57,004 nucleotides of DNA from positions 1 through 57,004 of the forward strand of contig JAWXBM010000012.1 in the NCBI GenBank assembly GCA_034440115.1, read 5' to 3'. A model generated the notes under the pieces. That model was not told the origin of the DNA, searched no databases, and saw nothing but the letters and a program-made list of their open reading frames with translations. The DNA is from JAWXBM01 sp034440115. Lineage in GTDB: Bacteria > Pseudomonadota > Gammaproteobacteria > Xanthomonadales > SZUA-36. The first letter of the stretch is position 1, and every line of letters begins with the position of its first letter. A program made the translations under genes and the position numbers. Shown in pieces: positions 34,382-42,385 of the stretch.

Positions 34382-35584
34382 ATGCAACCCTTCAGAAAAT
34401 CCAGCATTCTGCTTCTGGCCCTAAAGCTGGCCATAACCCTGAGCATAACCCTGAGCATAACCCTGAGCCTAACGCTGACAAGTTCACCGCTATCGGCCAA
34501 AGAAGCATCCGCTGACGTGGATTACCTGGCTTTGGCCGCACTGATGCTGCGCGACGGCAACACCGAGCGAGCCCTGATCGCGCTCGATCAGGTAGATCAG
34601 CAGGCAGACGATTTTGAAACAGCACGCTTTCACAGCCTGCGCGGCATCACCTTCATGCGCAGTTCGCAGCCAGAGCCCGCCCGTGAAGAATTCCAGACTG
34701 CAATCAAAAATGGCCAAGTAGACGCCGTGGTGTATGTCTACCTGGCGCAAATCAATTATCAGTTGGAAGATTATCGCGGCACCCTGGAAGCTTTGCAGGC
34801 TGCTGGACCCGAGCTGGAACGCCTGCCTTCGGTTTACCACATGCGGGCCCAAAGCCATTGGCTGCTGGACGAACCGGTTGAAGCTCTGGCCACGCTGGAT
34901 CTGGGCAGCGAGCTGTTTCCCCAGGATGACAGCTTCCTGCGGCGCAAGGTTTTTTACCTGGTCGATATGGGGCTGTTCCAGCAAGCCGTTGTGCTCAGCC
35001 GCGAATACCTGCAAGCCAGTGCTGGCAAAGTGGAAGACTATCTGGCGATTGGCAATGCCCTGCGTGCCAGCGGTGAGCTGGGAGAAGCGGCCATGCTGCT
35101 GGAAGACGCACAGTTGCGTTACCCGGACTCTGCCCAGGTCAAGAAAGTTTTGGCCCATGTTTACATAGACCGCGGTGAGATGAATGCAGCCGCTGATGTG
35201 CTCTACCAGGCGGCGCTGCTGGAACCAAAACTCATGACCGAAGCTGCCGAACTGTATCGTCGTTCCGGACAGTATTACCGCGCACTGGGATTAAACAGCC
35301 AACTGGCTGACCAGCCAGAAAAATTCCGCCAGCGACTCGCGCTGTACCTGCAGATGGGCAGTTACGAGCAGGCAGCCGCCATGGAAACGCCTTTGCGGCG
35401 CGTGGGCTTGTTGCAGGAAGAAGACCTGCGCTACGCCATTGCTTACGCCTATTTCAAAATCGGCGACTTTGATGCTGCCGAAGCACAACTGGCTGAACTG
35501 ACCCGCCCGGACCTGTTCCGCAAGGCCGCAGAGTTGCGCCGCTCGATCAATGATTGCACTACGGATCGCTGGAAATGTCTCTGA
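34382..35584 (+). CDS. TPR-repeat periplasmic protein of the TonB operon
   Basis: 400-aa protein with an N-terminal signal sequence whose hydrophobic core is a repeated tetrapeptide (ITLS three times, then LTLT). The mature region is helical TPR-like repeats (LALAALMLRDGNTERALIALDQ, HVYIDRGEMNAAADVLYQAALLEP, AYAYFKIGDFDAAEAQLAEL). TPR proteins occupy this slot in TonB2-type clusters and are thought to stabilise the energised complex; the function here is not proven. ATG is 4 nt after tonB; its 3' end overlaps the receptor gene by 10 nt. Confidence 0.82.
   Translation: MQPFRKSSILLLALKLAITLSITLSITLSLTLTSSPLSAKEASADVDYLALAALMLRDGNTERALIALDQVDQQADDFETARFHSLRGITFMRSSQPEPAREEFQTAIKNGQVDAVVYVYLAQINYQLEDYRGTLEALQAAGPELERLPSVYHMRAQSHWLLDEPVEALATLDLGSELFPQDDSFLRRKVFYLVDMGLFQQAVVLSREYLQASAGKVEDYLAIGNALRASGELGEAAMLLEDAQLRYPDSAQVKKVLAHVYIDRGEMNAAADVLYQAALLEPKLMTEAAELYRRSGQYYRALGLNSQLADQPEKFRQRLALYLQMGSYEQAAAMETPLRRVGLLQEEDLRYAIAYAYFKIGDFDAAEAQLAELTRPDLFRKAAELRRSINDCTTDRWKCL
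34433..34480 (+). repeat. 12-bp tandem repeat in a signal-peptide core
   Basis: Three exact copies of ATAACCCTGAGC (34433-34444, 34445-34456, 34457-34468) and a degenerate fourth (34469-34480). The unit is a multiple of 3, so gain or loss changes the hydrophobic core of the TPR protein signal by four residues at a time. Confidence 0.9.
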
Positions 35585-38500
35585 TAACCATCCGGCTTCA
35601 AGCTGCTTTGCAGAAGTTGAAGCTGGGCCTGCTGCTGGGCCTCATCCTGACAAGCACTGCCTGGGCCCAACAAGCCAGCCTGACCTTATATGTATTTGAT
35701 ACCGGCACACCGATCAGCGGGATTGAAGTTCTGATCGACGGCCAGTTGCAAACGCTCACTGATGCACGAGGCTTTGCACAGCTAAACATGCCGCCTGGCC
35801 TGCATTACCTGGAGCTGCGGCTGCAGGATTCCGTGGTGCTGGAACAGCAGATTCTGGCGGTGCAGGACGAATTGGCCCAGTGGATTGTCGATGTCACTGG
35901 TGGCGGTTCGGCCATTTATGATGTGGAGTCATCCGGCGGCCTGGCAGCAGAAGAAATGGTCGCCGCCGAGGAAGTCGACAGCGCTGTTGCGCCTGGAACC
36001 CTGGAAGGCCGCCTGCTCAGTTCCGATGACGCTAAGCCGGTTATCGGCGCACGAATCTATGTCAGCGGTGTCGCGCAGGAAATTCGCAGCGATGATCAGG
36101 GCCGGTACACAGTCGAGGTTCCTTCTGGTTCGCGCTCGGTATCGGTGCTGCACTCTGCCTTCAATACGCTCAGTCGCGACTCCGTCGAGATTGAGGTCGG
36201 CGAAACCACCCAACTTGATCTGAAGTTGACTCCTGCAGGCTCCGAACTACCCGAATTCGTGGTGGTGGTTCCGCATATTTCCGGCAGTCTGGCGGCTGTT
36301 CTGGAAGAGCGTAAGGAGGATATCGCCGTTGGCAATATCCTCGCTTCGGAGCAGATTTCCAAGGCCGGTGACAGCGACGCAGCATCGGCTTTGAAACGCG
36401 TTACCGGGCTGACAATCGTGGGTGGTCGGTTTATCTATGTTCGCGGCCTGGGTGAACGCTATTCAAGCACCTTGCTCAACGGCGCCAACATTCCCAGCCC
36501 CGATCCAGTGCGTCGCGTGGTCCCGCTGGATTTGTTTCCGTCCGGCATCATAGACAGCATCGCGGTACAAAAGGGCTTCACTCCCGACCTGCCAGCTGAA
36601 TTCGGTGGTGGAACCGTATTGTTGCGCACCAAACACTTGCCCGAAGAGGGCTTTTTCGAGGCTGAACTGGATATCGGCTACCGTGATGGGACCACCGGCA
36701 AGTCGGGCTTACGTTATGACGGCGGTGGCAGCGACTGGACTGGTTATGATGATGGCACGCGGGCATTGCCAGACCTGCTGGCCGAAGCCAGTGCGGACGG
36801 CACTCGAGTCACTCAGTTCAATCGTTTTACCGGCACTGGCTACACCTCTGAACAACTTGAGGCGATTGGAGAGTCGCTGCCGATTAACTACAACATCTAC
36901 CCCGAAGATGTTGCGCCCAACTGGGGCTTCAAATTCAGTGGCGGTGACCGCTATGCCGTAAGCGATAGCCTGGACCTGGGTTTCCTTGCGGCACTGGATT
37001 ATGGCGATGATTGGGCTACCACCACGCAGCAAAGAACCGATTACATCGTGTCGGGTGGCAAGCTGGTTTCAGAAAATGACTTCACTCGTGTCGCCACCGT
37101 GCGTGAAATTGGGCTCAGTGGTTTTTTCACTATCGGCGCGGAAATTGCGGACAATCACCGACTGACTTACAACTGGATGACTTTGCGTCAGACCACCGAC
37201 CGTGCCCAACGCGAGCAGGGCTTCAACATCGACGCTGACGGCGGTGATGTGCAATTCACACTGTTGGAATGGATCGAGCGAGAAGTCATCTCCAATCAGT
37301 TGTTGGGCGAACACCTGATCCCGCAACTCTGGGATACTCAAATAAACTGGGCTTACACCACAGCCACCGCCAACGCTGATGAACCCGCTACCCGTGACTA
37401 TCGTTATGATCCCAACTCACTGACGGAAACGGAAGATGACCTGATTTTTTCCCTGCGCAACGACAGCAACCAATGGCGCTGGAGTGAACTCGAAGACAAC
37501 AGCGATAACTGGAGTGTGTCTGTCAGCCAGCCCTTGAAGTTCTGGAAAAAGATGGACTTCAAATTGCAGGCAGGTGTGGACTCAGTCAAAAAGGACCGGG
37601 ATTCAGACGTTCGCAGGTTCGCTTTCCAATCCAGGGGATCTTTGTCCGGTAATCCGGCCTTGCGCCTTAAGCTGAATCCAGAAGATATTATTAACGCTGC
37701 CACCATCGCGCCGAATGGCTGGCAAATCAACGATGCGACCATCGCTACCGACGCTTACACCGCTGATCAAACCATTGATGCCTGGTTTGTTGCCGTCGAC
37801 TTCTTCTGGAATGAGTGGCTGCGCTTGACCGGTGGCGTGCGCCAGGAAAATTCGGATCAATCTGTTACTACATTCGACATTTTTGATCCGGCGCGCAATG
37901 CGGTGGTTTCTACGCTGACTACGGATGACTTGTTTCCGTCGTTTACGACTACTTTGATTTTTGGCGACCATCAGATTCGTGCAGGCTACGGTGAAACCAC
38001 TAACCGCCCGGATTTCAAGGAACTTTCGCCCTCGCTGTTCAAAGACCCGATTCTGGATCGACAGGTTATTGGTAACCCCGACCTGCAAGCCGCGTTTATC
38101 AAGAACTATGACTTGCGCTGGGACTGGTATTTCCAGCAGAACAATTTCCTGTCTGTGGGTGGGTTTTACAAGGAATTTACCAATCCCATCGAGACGGTGA
38201 TCCTGGCCGGCGCTTCACAGATCACCACATTTGATAATGCGTTGGCGGCCGAAAACTTCGGCATAGAACTCGAACTTTACAGCGATCTGGGTATCCTCGG
38301 TCGCTGGTGGGGCGAACGCGAATTCTGGGAACGCTTCTACCTCAACACCAACTACTCCTGGATAGAATCGGACATCACCTTGTCCGAAGAGAACGCGGCA
38401 GTGCAAACCTCCTCCTCACGCCCGCTGCAGGGACAATCACCCTATGTGTGGAATTTCCAGATTGGTTATGACGATATCGACCGTGGTATCAACACCGCTT

Positions 38501-38745
38501 TGCTATACAACATCTTCGGCGAACGCATTGTCGATGTAGGCACCAATGATGCGCCGGACATTTATGAGCAACCCCGGCCGCAACTGGATTTCATTTATTC
38601 GCAGCGTGTACATGAAAACTGGAAAATCCAGTTCAAGGCCAAAAACCTGCTGGATCCTGACGTGGAAATCACCCAGGGCCCGGAAACCCGCATCCAGTTT
38701 GCGGTAGGCCGTGAAGTCAGTCTGTCTTTTGAGTTCAACTACTGA
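35575..38745 (+). CDS. TonB-dependent receptor with two N-terminal beta-sandwich domains
   Basis: 1056-aa outer-membrane receptor. Signal peptide (LGLLLGLILTSTAWAQ). Two carboxypeptidase-regulatory-like domains: residues about 35-100 (TLYVFDTGTPISGIEVLID, TDARGFAQLNMPPG) and 145-215 (GTLEGRLLSSDDAKPVIGARIYVSG, RSDDQGRYTVEVPSG). A probable TonB box EFVVVVP is near 227-233. Plug: ALKRVTGLTIVGG, YVRGLGERYSSTLLNG, VVPLDLFPSGIIDSI, PAEFGGGTVLL. The barrel has a typical end, with ITQGPETRIQFAVGREVSLSFEFNY-like C-terminus. The substrate is not identifiable; Pho control suggests a phosphorus compound. ATG 35575 overlaps the TPR gene; ATG 35554 is an alternative. Confidence 0.9.
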   Translation: MSLITIRLQAALQKLKLGLLLGLILTSTAWAQQASLTLYVFDTGTPISGIEVLIDGQLQTLTDARGFAQLNMPPGLHYLELRLQDSVVLEQQILAVQDELAQWIVDVTGGGSAIYDVESSGGLAAEEMVAAEEVDSAVAPGTLEGRLLSSDDAKPVIGARIYVSGVAQEIRSDDQGRYTVEVPSGSRSVSVLHSAFNTLSRDSVEIEVGETTQLDLKLTPAGSELPEFVVVVPHISGSLAAVLEERKEDIAVGNILASEQISKAGDSDAASALKRVTGLTIVGGRFIYVRGLGERYSSTLLNGANIPSPDPVRRVVPLDLFPSGIIDSIAVQKGFTPDLPAEFGGGTVLLRTKHLPEEGFFEAELDIGYRDGTTGKSGLRYDGGGSDWTGYDDGTRALPDLLAEASADGTRVTQFNRFTGTGYTSEQLEAIGESLPINYNIYPEDVAPNWGFKFSGGDRYAVSDSLDLGFLAALDYGDDWATTTQQRTDYIVSGGKLVSENDFTRVATVREIGLSGFFTIGAEIADNHRLTYNWMTLRQTTDRAQREQGFNIDADGGDVQFTLLEWIEREVISNQLLGEHLIPQLWDTQINWAYTTATANADEPATRDYRYDPNSLTETEDDLIFSLRNDSNQWRWSELEDNSDNWSVSVSQPLKFWKKMDFKLQAGVDSVKKDRDSDVRRFAFQSRGSLSGNPALRLKLNPEDIINAATIAPNGWQINDATIATDAYTADQTIDAWFVAVDFFWNEWLRLTGGVRQENSDQSVTTFDIFDPARNAVVSTLTTDDLFPSFTTTLIFGDHQIRAGYGETTNRPDFKELSPSLFKDPILDRQVIGNPDLQAAFIKNYDLRWDWYFQQNNFLSVGGFYKEFTNPIETVILAGASQITTFDNALAAENFGIELELYSDLGILGRWWGEREFWERFYLNTNYSWIESDITLSEENAAVQTSSSRPLQGQSPYVWNFQIGYDDIDRGINTALLYNIFGERIVDVGTNDAPDIYEQPRPQLDFIYSQRVHENWKIQFKAKNLLDPDVEITQGPETRIQFAVGREVSLSFEFNY

Positions 38746-38763
38746 AACCTGATAAAAGTTTTT

Positions 38764-39504
38764 TCAGGGTGAGTTTTCTTCACCAGCATTCCGGTTTACC
38801 AGACTCAATTCCTTTTCCACATGCTCTTTTTGGATATGCCGGATATCCTTGCCATGAACCAGATAAAAAATGTATTCAGCAATGTTCTGGCAGCGATCGC
38901 CCATGCGTTCCATGGAGCGTATGGCCCAGAGAATGTTCAACATGAACGGTATAGCGCGCGGATCTTCCGCCATGTAAGTCATCAATTGCCGGGTGATGGC
39001 GCCGTACTTGGAATCCACCCGCTTATCCAGCTCAAATACCACCATCGCCATTTCCACATCGGTGCGCGCGAATGCATCCAGTACGCGCCGTAACATGTCG
39101 CGCACCAGATTACCCATGTGCTCCAGTTCCTGGCGAACTTCCAGGTTGATTGTGCCATTGAGTTCATCGACCACCATGCGCGCCACACGCTTGGCCTCAT
39201 CGCCAATGCGCTCCAGGTCGGAGATGGTTTTGATCACGGCCATGACCAGACGCAAATCCGAAGCATCGGGATGTCTCTCGGCTACAATCCGCGTGCACTC
39301 CTCATCGATGGCTACTTCCAGCTCATTGATACGATAGTCGTTTGCAACCACTTCACGGGCCAATTCCACGTTACCTTCCACCATGGCCTGTACCGCCTGG
39401 GTAAGCTGTTCTTCCACCAGGCCGCCCATGCGCAATACTCGACTGCGCACCTGCTCCAGTTCCTGGTTGAATTTATGCGCAGTGATCTGTGCTTCAGTAT
39501 TCAT
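38764..39504 (-). CDS. phoU: phosphate-uptake regulator PhoU
   Basis: 246-aa cytoplasmic negative regulator linking the Pst transporter to PhoR. Two PhoU repeats of three-helix bundle type carry the metal-binding motif: DLERIGDEAKRVARMV in the first and SMERMGDRCQNIAEYIFYLVHG in the second. Length is close to E. coli PhoU (241). It converges on the TonB operon with an 18-nt gap, and no pst gene adjoins it. I see no Pho box upstream; an inverted repeat GGTCATG-N6-CATGACC (39549-39568) is there instead. Confidence 0.95.
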   Translation of the reverse strand: MNTEAQITAHKFNQELEQVRSRVLRMGGLVEEQLTQAVQAMVEGNVELAREVVANDYRINELEVAIDEECTRIVAERHPDASDLRLVMAVIKTISDLERIGDEAKRVARMVVDELNGTINLEVRQELEHMGNLVRDMLRRVLDAFARTDVEMAMVVFELDKRVDSKYGAITRQLMTYMAEDPRAIPFMLNILWAIRSMERMGDRCQNIAEYIFYLVHGKDIRHIQKEHVEKELSLVNRNAGEENSP

Positions 39505-39548
39505 ATAGATCTGTGTTGCTCTTGTTCAAGTGCCATCTTAACTTGTTT

Positions 39549-39568
39549 GGTCATGCCAACACATGACC
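39549..39568. promoter_or_regulatory. palindrome between phoU and the VanY-like gene
   Basis: GGTCATG (39549-39555) and CATGACC (39562-39568) form a perfect 7-bp inverted repeat 45 nt upstream of phoU. It could be an operator or an RNA hairpin; no T-tract follows. Confidence 0.35.
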
Positions 39569-39699
39569 CTGAATTCAGGTTAGCATCCATGCGTTAAGGG
39601 TGTTTGACAACGCCGCAAGCCAAATTGCTTTGCGTGTAAGATGAGAACTTCACCACAACAGCACAGAACAGGCCTGCAGCGAGCAATGTCAGACCCAAG

Positions 39700-40644
39700 A
39701 TGAGCATATTCCGCATTGACGCCTGCAAACAACCGGATCTGAAAGAGCTCCGACTGTGGCTGATCAGTCGCGAAAACCTGGCACTGACCCCGCGCCAGCC
39801 AGGCTTGGAAGGACTTGTCGAAGACCAGTGTCTGTTGCTGGCCCGAAGCACATCAAACCAGAGCAAGGCATCAATCCCCGGAAAGATTCTGGGTGTTGCC
39901 GGGCTGGACCTGGAACTCGCCAGCATCTGCCTGCTGGCTCTCGACCGAAGCTCCGACCTGCCGGATTTATTGACCGCTCTTGAACGCCTGGCAGTTTCAT
40001 TTGGCATGTTGGAGCTGCGCCTGGACATCAGCCCGGGCAATGCACGCAAGCTGAAACTGGCGGCTTACCCGCTCAGCGTGGAGTCGCAGAAAATACGGCA
40101 ACGCCAACTCAAGCGACGGCTGACTCCACCTGCCCGTAAGGCACTGCAACTCAACCAACGGCTGGGCGTGCCGGGGGACTATGGCTGCGCCCATCGTTTA
40201 CGCCTGCAGGCTGAACCCAGCCAACTGGCTTCCATTGGGCTGGATGTGTTCAACCGCGAACAATTCATGACGCCGAAGGCCGCCAAGGCTTTGCATCAGT
40301 TGATCCACGCCGCTGCCGCAGAGCATATCGCAATCCAGCCGGTATCAGCCTTCCGCTCGGTGGATTACCAAGGTGTCCTGCTACAAAACAAACTGGATAA
40401 GGGCCAGAGCATGGAGGAAATCCTGCGAGTATCTGCCGCACCGGGGTTCAGCGAACATCACAGCGGGCGAGCCGTTGATCTAACCACACCGAACTTCAAA
40501 CCCCTGGAAGAAGAATTTGCTGATAGTGCAGCATTCACTTGGCTAAGCCAAAGGGCGGGTGAGTTTGGCTTCCGAATGTCTTATCCAAAGAGCAATCGGC
40601 ATGGCGTGACTTACGAACCCTGGCACTGGTACTACTTTAATTAA
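39700..40644 (+). CDS. VanY-like M15 D,D-carboxypeptidase with acetyltransferase-like N-terminus
   Basis: 314 aa. The C-terminal half is a D-alanyl-D-alanine carboxypeptidase of the VanY/M15 type: VSAFRSVDYQ, SEHHSGRAVDL (Zn ligands H253 and D260), EPWHWYYF (catalytic E306, ligand H309). Residues about 1-115 look like a GNAT-type fold: a central LGVAGLDLELASICLLAL strand region and RLAVSFGMLELRLDISPGNARKLKLAAY resembling the acetyl-CoA-binding end of GNATs. There is no signal peptide or membrane segment, unlike most cell-wall peptidases. A recycling role on cytoplasmic peptides is conceivable. Single gene. Confidence 0.7.
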   Translation: MSIFRIDACKQPDLKELRLWLISRENLALTPRQPGLEGLVEDQCLLLARSTSNQSKASIPGKILGVAGLDLELASICLLALDRSSDLPDLLTALERLAVSFGMLELRLDISPGNARKLKLAAYPLSVESQKIRQRQLKRRLTPPARKALQLNQRLGVPGDYGCAHRLRLQAEPSQLASIGLDVFNREQFMTPKAAKALHQLIHAAAAEHIAIQPVSAFRSVDYQGVLLQNKLDKGQSMEEILRVSAAPGFSEHHSGRAVDLTTPNFKPLEEEFADSAAFTWLSQRAGEFGFRMSYPKSNRHGVTYEPWHWYYFN

Positions 40645-40708
40645 GGACACTTCCCTGTGTCGCGGGAATCTCTGAATAAATCAGAGATTTCCTGGAAATC
40701 AACCGAAT

Positions 40709-41170
40709 TCAGTGCAGCGCACCTGAAAACTCGATGGTCTGGCCAGAGACTTTCTGGGTGTGTGGCGGTAAATCGAAAGGCAACTGGATATGCTGCAATC
40801 CCAAACGCAGCAGCAACTGGCGCAGCTCGGCTTGCAGCAGGGGATAAATCTGGCGGGTCAAACTGGCATTATTGCGCATGAATTCGGCCAGATCGATGGC
40901 CTCGCCACTGGTCTGCTGGTAAACGGCCTCCATGCTGACCATGGCGCGAAACCGGGCTGCACCCGAGGTGGCGCTGCTCTCACAGCTCAAGCGAGCGGTC
41001 ACGCGATAAGAGGGTAGTTCGGTGCCGGAATCGGTTTTGACCAAGCGTGGCGCCAGGTTCAGTTCCACCCTGGCTTCCTGATTGCCTGGCTCGGCCGGCG
41101 ACTGCAGCAATTCGGCCTGCAACGTGGTCAGTTGCACCTGTTGCAGCATGAAATGATCCAAAAGATTCAT
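40709..41170 (-). CDS. SecB-like small protein
   Basis: 153-aa protein, not firmly recognised. The pattern resembles SecB: an N-terminal beta-strand QQVQLTTLQAELLQSP, EARVELNLAPRLV, YRVTARLSCESS, MVSMEAVYQQ, then a C-terminal helix IYPLLQAELRQLLLRLGL ending in LPFDLPP, comparable to SecB PYARE...LVSRGGFPQLLLAPVNF. A true SecB is probably elsewhere, so this may be a SecB-like chaperone, as in toxin-antitoxin chaperones; no toxin gene is adjacent. Start: ATG 41170 in a tandem repeat, or ATG 41149 with TTGGA 7 nt upstream (MLQQVQL, the better match to SecB). Confidence 0.45.
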   Translation of the reverse strand: MNLLDHFMLQQVQLTTLQAELLQSPAEPGNQEARVELNLAPRLVKTDSGTELPSYRVTARLSCESSATSGAARFRAMVSMEAVYQQTSGEAIDLAEFMRNNASLTRQIYPLLQAELRQLLLRLGLQHIQLPFDLPPHTQKVSGQTIEFSGALH

Positions 41171-41230
41171 GATAAATACGGAAAATTCATGATAAATACG
41201 GAAAATTCATGGTAAATATGCCAATCTCAT
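41165..41230 (-). repeat. 20-bp tandem repeat carrying nested mini-ORFs
   Basis: Units of 20 bp containing CATGAAT: two exact (ATGs at 41210 and 41190), one partial at the gene start (ATG 41170), and a degenerate one (ATG 41230, 14/20). Each upstream ATG opens seven codons (MNFPYLS twice, MRLAYLP once) ending in TGA that overlaps the next ATG as ATGA. A further ATG at 41250 has the same 20-nt phase but little sequence similarity. Confidence 0.85.
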
Positions 41231-41292
41231 GGCAGTTCAAATGCGCCCATTGAGGCTTTTTTTCAAGCTTTTGGGCAAATTGCATCGAGACA

Positions 41293-41928
41293 TCAAGTCA
41301 TCAACACGGTATCCGCCGCTCGCCAGAAATACCAGCTTGCCGCCGATCGATAGGGCGCCAGGTGGCGGGTGCTTTGCAGCACTTGAGTGGGATCGGGTAA
41401 AGCCCGCATGCGGTAAATTGCTTGCACACCCTTCTGCACGCCCAGGTCGGTACTTGGCATCACATCCGGCCTGCCCAGGTTGAACATCAACAACATCTGT
41501 GCTGTCCACGGGCCTATGCCTCGAACTTCGCAGAGCTTTTCAATTACAGCCGCGTCGTTCATGGCAGCCAATTGGCGTGAACCCGGCAAATGTCCACGCA
41601 AGGATCTTTCAGCCAGATCCTGTATCGCCAGCACTTTGTTGCGCGATAGACCAACCGCGCGCAATTGCTCAAAAGACATTGTGGTCAAATCTGCCGGGCA
41701 GGGCTGATCATTTCCGAACAGTGCACAAAAACGTCCATGAATCGTAGCCGCAACCTGGCCGGAGAGTTGTTGATAAACAATGGCACGGGCCAAGGCTTCA
41801 AACAGACTGGCATCAGAGGCCACCTTCAGTTTGAAAGAACCGTGCTCAGAAATGAATTGCCCCAGCCTGGGACAATTATTTTGCAGATGTTGAACTGCTT
41901 GCTGGCGGTTATAACGCAGGCGGCTCAT
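41293..41928 (-). CDS. DNA-3-methyladenine glycosylase II family (AlkA-like)
   Basis: 211-aa HhH-GPD base-excision glycosylase. The helix-hairpin-helix is LCEVRGIGPWTAQMLLMF, and the catalytic Asp is in MPSTDLGVQKG. LARAIVYQQLSGQVAATIHGRF is the family's N-terminal block. It lacks the N-terminal TBP-like domain of E. coli AlkA (282 aa), like the short MagIII/yeast Mag1 type. It removes alkylated purines. It overlaps DUF423 (41925) by 4 nt and shares the operon direction. Confidence 0.9.
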   Translation of the reverse strand: MSRLRYNRQQAVQHLQNNCPRLGQFISEHGSFKLKVASDASLFEALARAIVYQQLSGQVAATIHGRFCALFGNDQPCPADLTTMSFEQLRAVGLSRNKVLAIQDLAERSLRGHLPGSRQLAAMNDAAVIEKLCEVRGIGPWTAQMLLMFNLGRPDVMPSTDLGVQKGVQAIYRMRALPDPTQVLQSTRHLAPYRSAASWYFWRAADTVLMT

Positions 41929-42347
41929 GGCTGCCTGCTATCAGAGATAGGAACTGTAACCAGCATCAGGAACAGACCCACCCAACCCAGCAGCAGGATG
42001 ATGCCGCCCATGGGTGTAGTCCAGCCGGGAAGCACGTCGATTGCTACCGCGCGGAGATAGAGGTTGCCGCAAAAAAGCAGCGTTCCGAGTAGTTGTACCA
42101 AGCATGGAACCAGCAAACGATGGCCAGCGGGAATTGTGGCTGAAAGTGCAGCCAGTGCCAGCAAAGCTGCAGCCTGGAAAAAGTGAATCTGCAGCGCAAC
42201 GGCCCAGCGGTTTTCAGCCACCGCGTCAGCCAGTTGAATGGCATGTGATCCCGCCGCGCCAAGAGCAACGGCGCTCAACCCCAGCAAGGCTGCCGCGATA
42301 GCCAGCCAACGCCAGTTGGAATTTAGCGGGTTTGTCTTCAATCGCAA
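41925..42347 (-). CDS. DUF423 membrane protein
   Basis: 140-aa inner-membrane protein of the YgdD/DUF423 family, function unknown. Four hydrophobic helices: LAIAAALLGLSAVALGAAGSHA, FFQAAALLALAALSA, LVQLLGTLLFCGNLYL and GGIILLLGWVGLFLMLV. The GAxGSHA and FCGNLY motifs and PMGGIILLLGW are family-typical. TTG start at 42347, GGGA 8 nt upstream, inside a 14-bp tandem repeat. Overlaps the glycosylase gene by 4 nt. Confidence 0.85.
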   Translation of the reverse strand: MRLKTNPLNSNWRWLAIAAALLGLSAVALGAAGSHAIQLADAVAENRWAVALQIHFFQAAALLALAALSATIPAGHRLLVPCLVQLLGTLLFCGNLYLRAVAIDVLPGWTTPMGGIILLLGWVGLFLMLVTVPISDSRQP

Positions 42348-42385
42348 CTCATCATTCCCAACGAATCATTCCCAACCAATCATTC
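42344..42385 (-). repeat. 14-bp tandem repeat at a gene junction
   Basis: Units GAATGATTGGTTGG (42385-42372), GAATGATTCGTTGG (42371-42358) and a degenerate third (42357-42344, 11/14). The first holds the DUF4340 stop as ATGA; each ATG opens a five-codon ORF ending at TGA overlapping the next ATG. Confidence 0.85.

Noticed and set aside
38746..38763. Strong bidirectional terminator between the receptor and phoU
   Set aside because: CCTGA/TCAGG with A and T runs is imperfect in the middle, and I could not count a convincing stem.
39505..39699. Pho box before phoU
   Set aside because: No TGTCAC-like direct repeats; only the GGTCATG palindrome.
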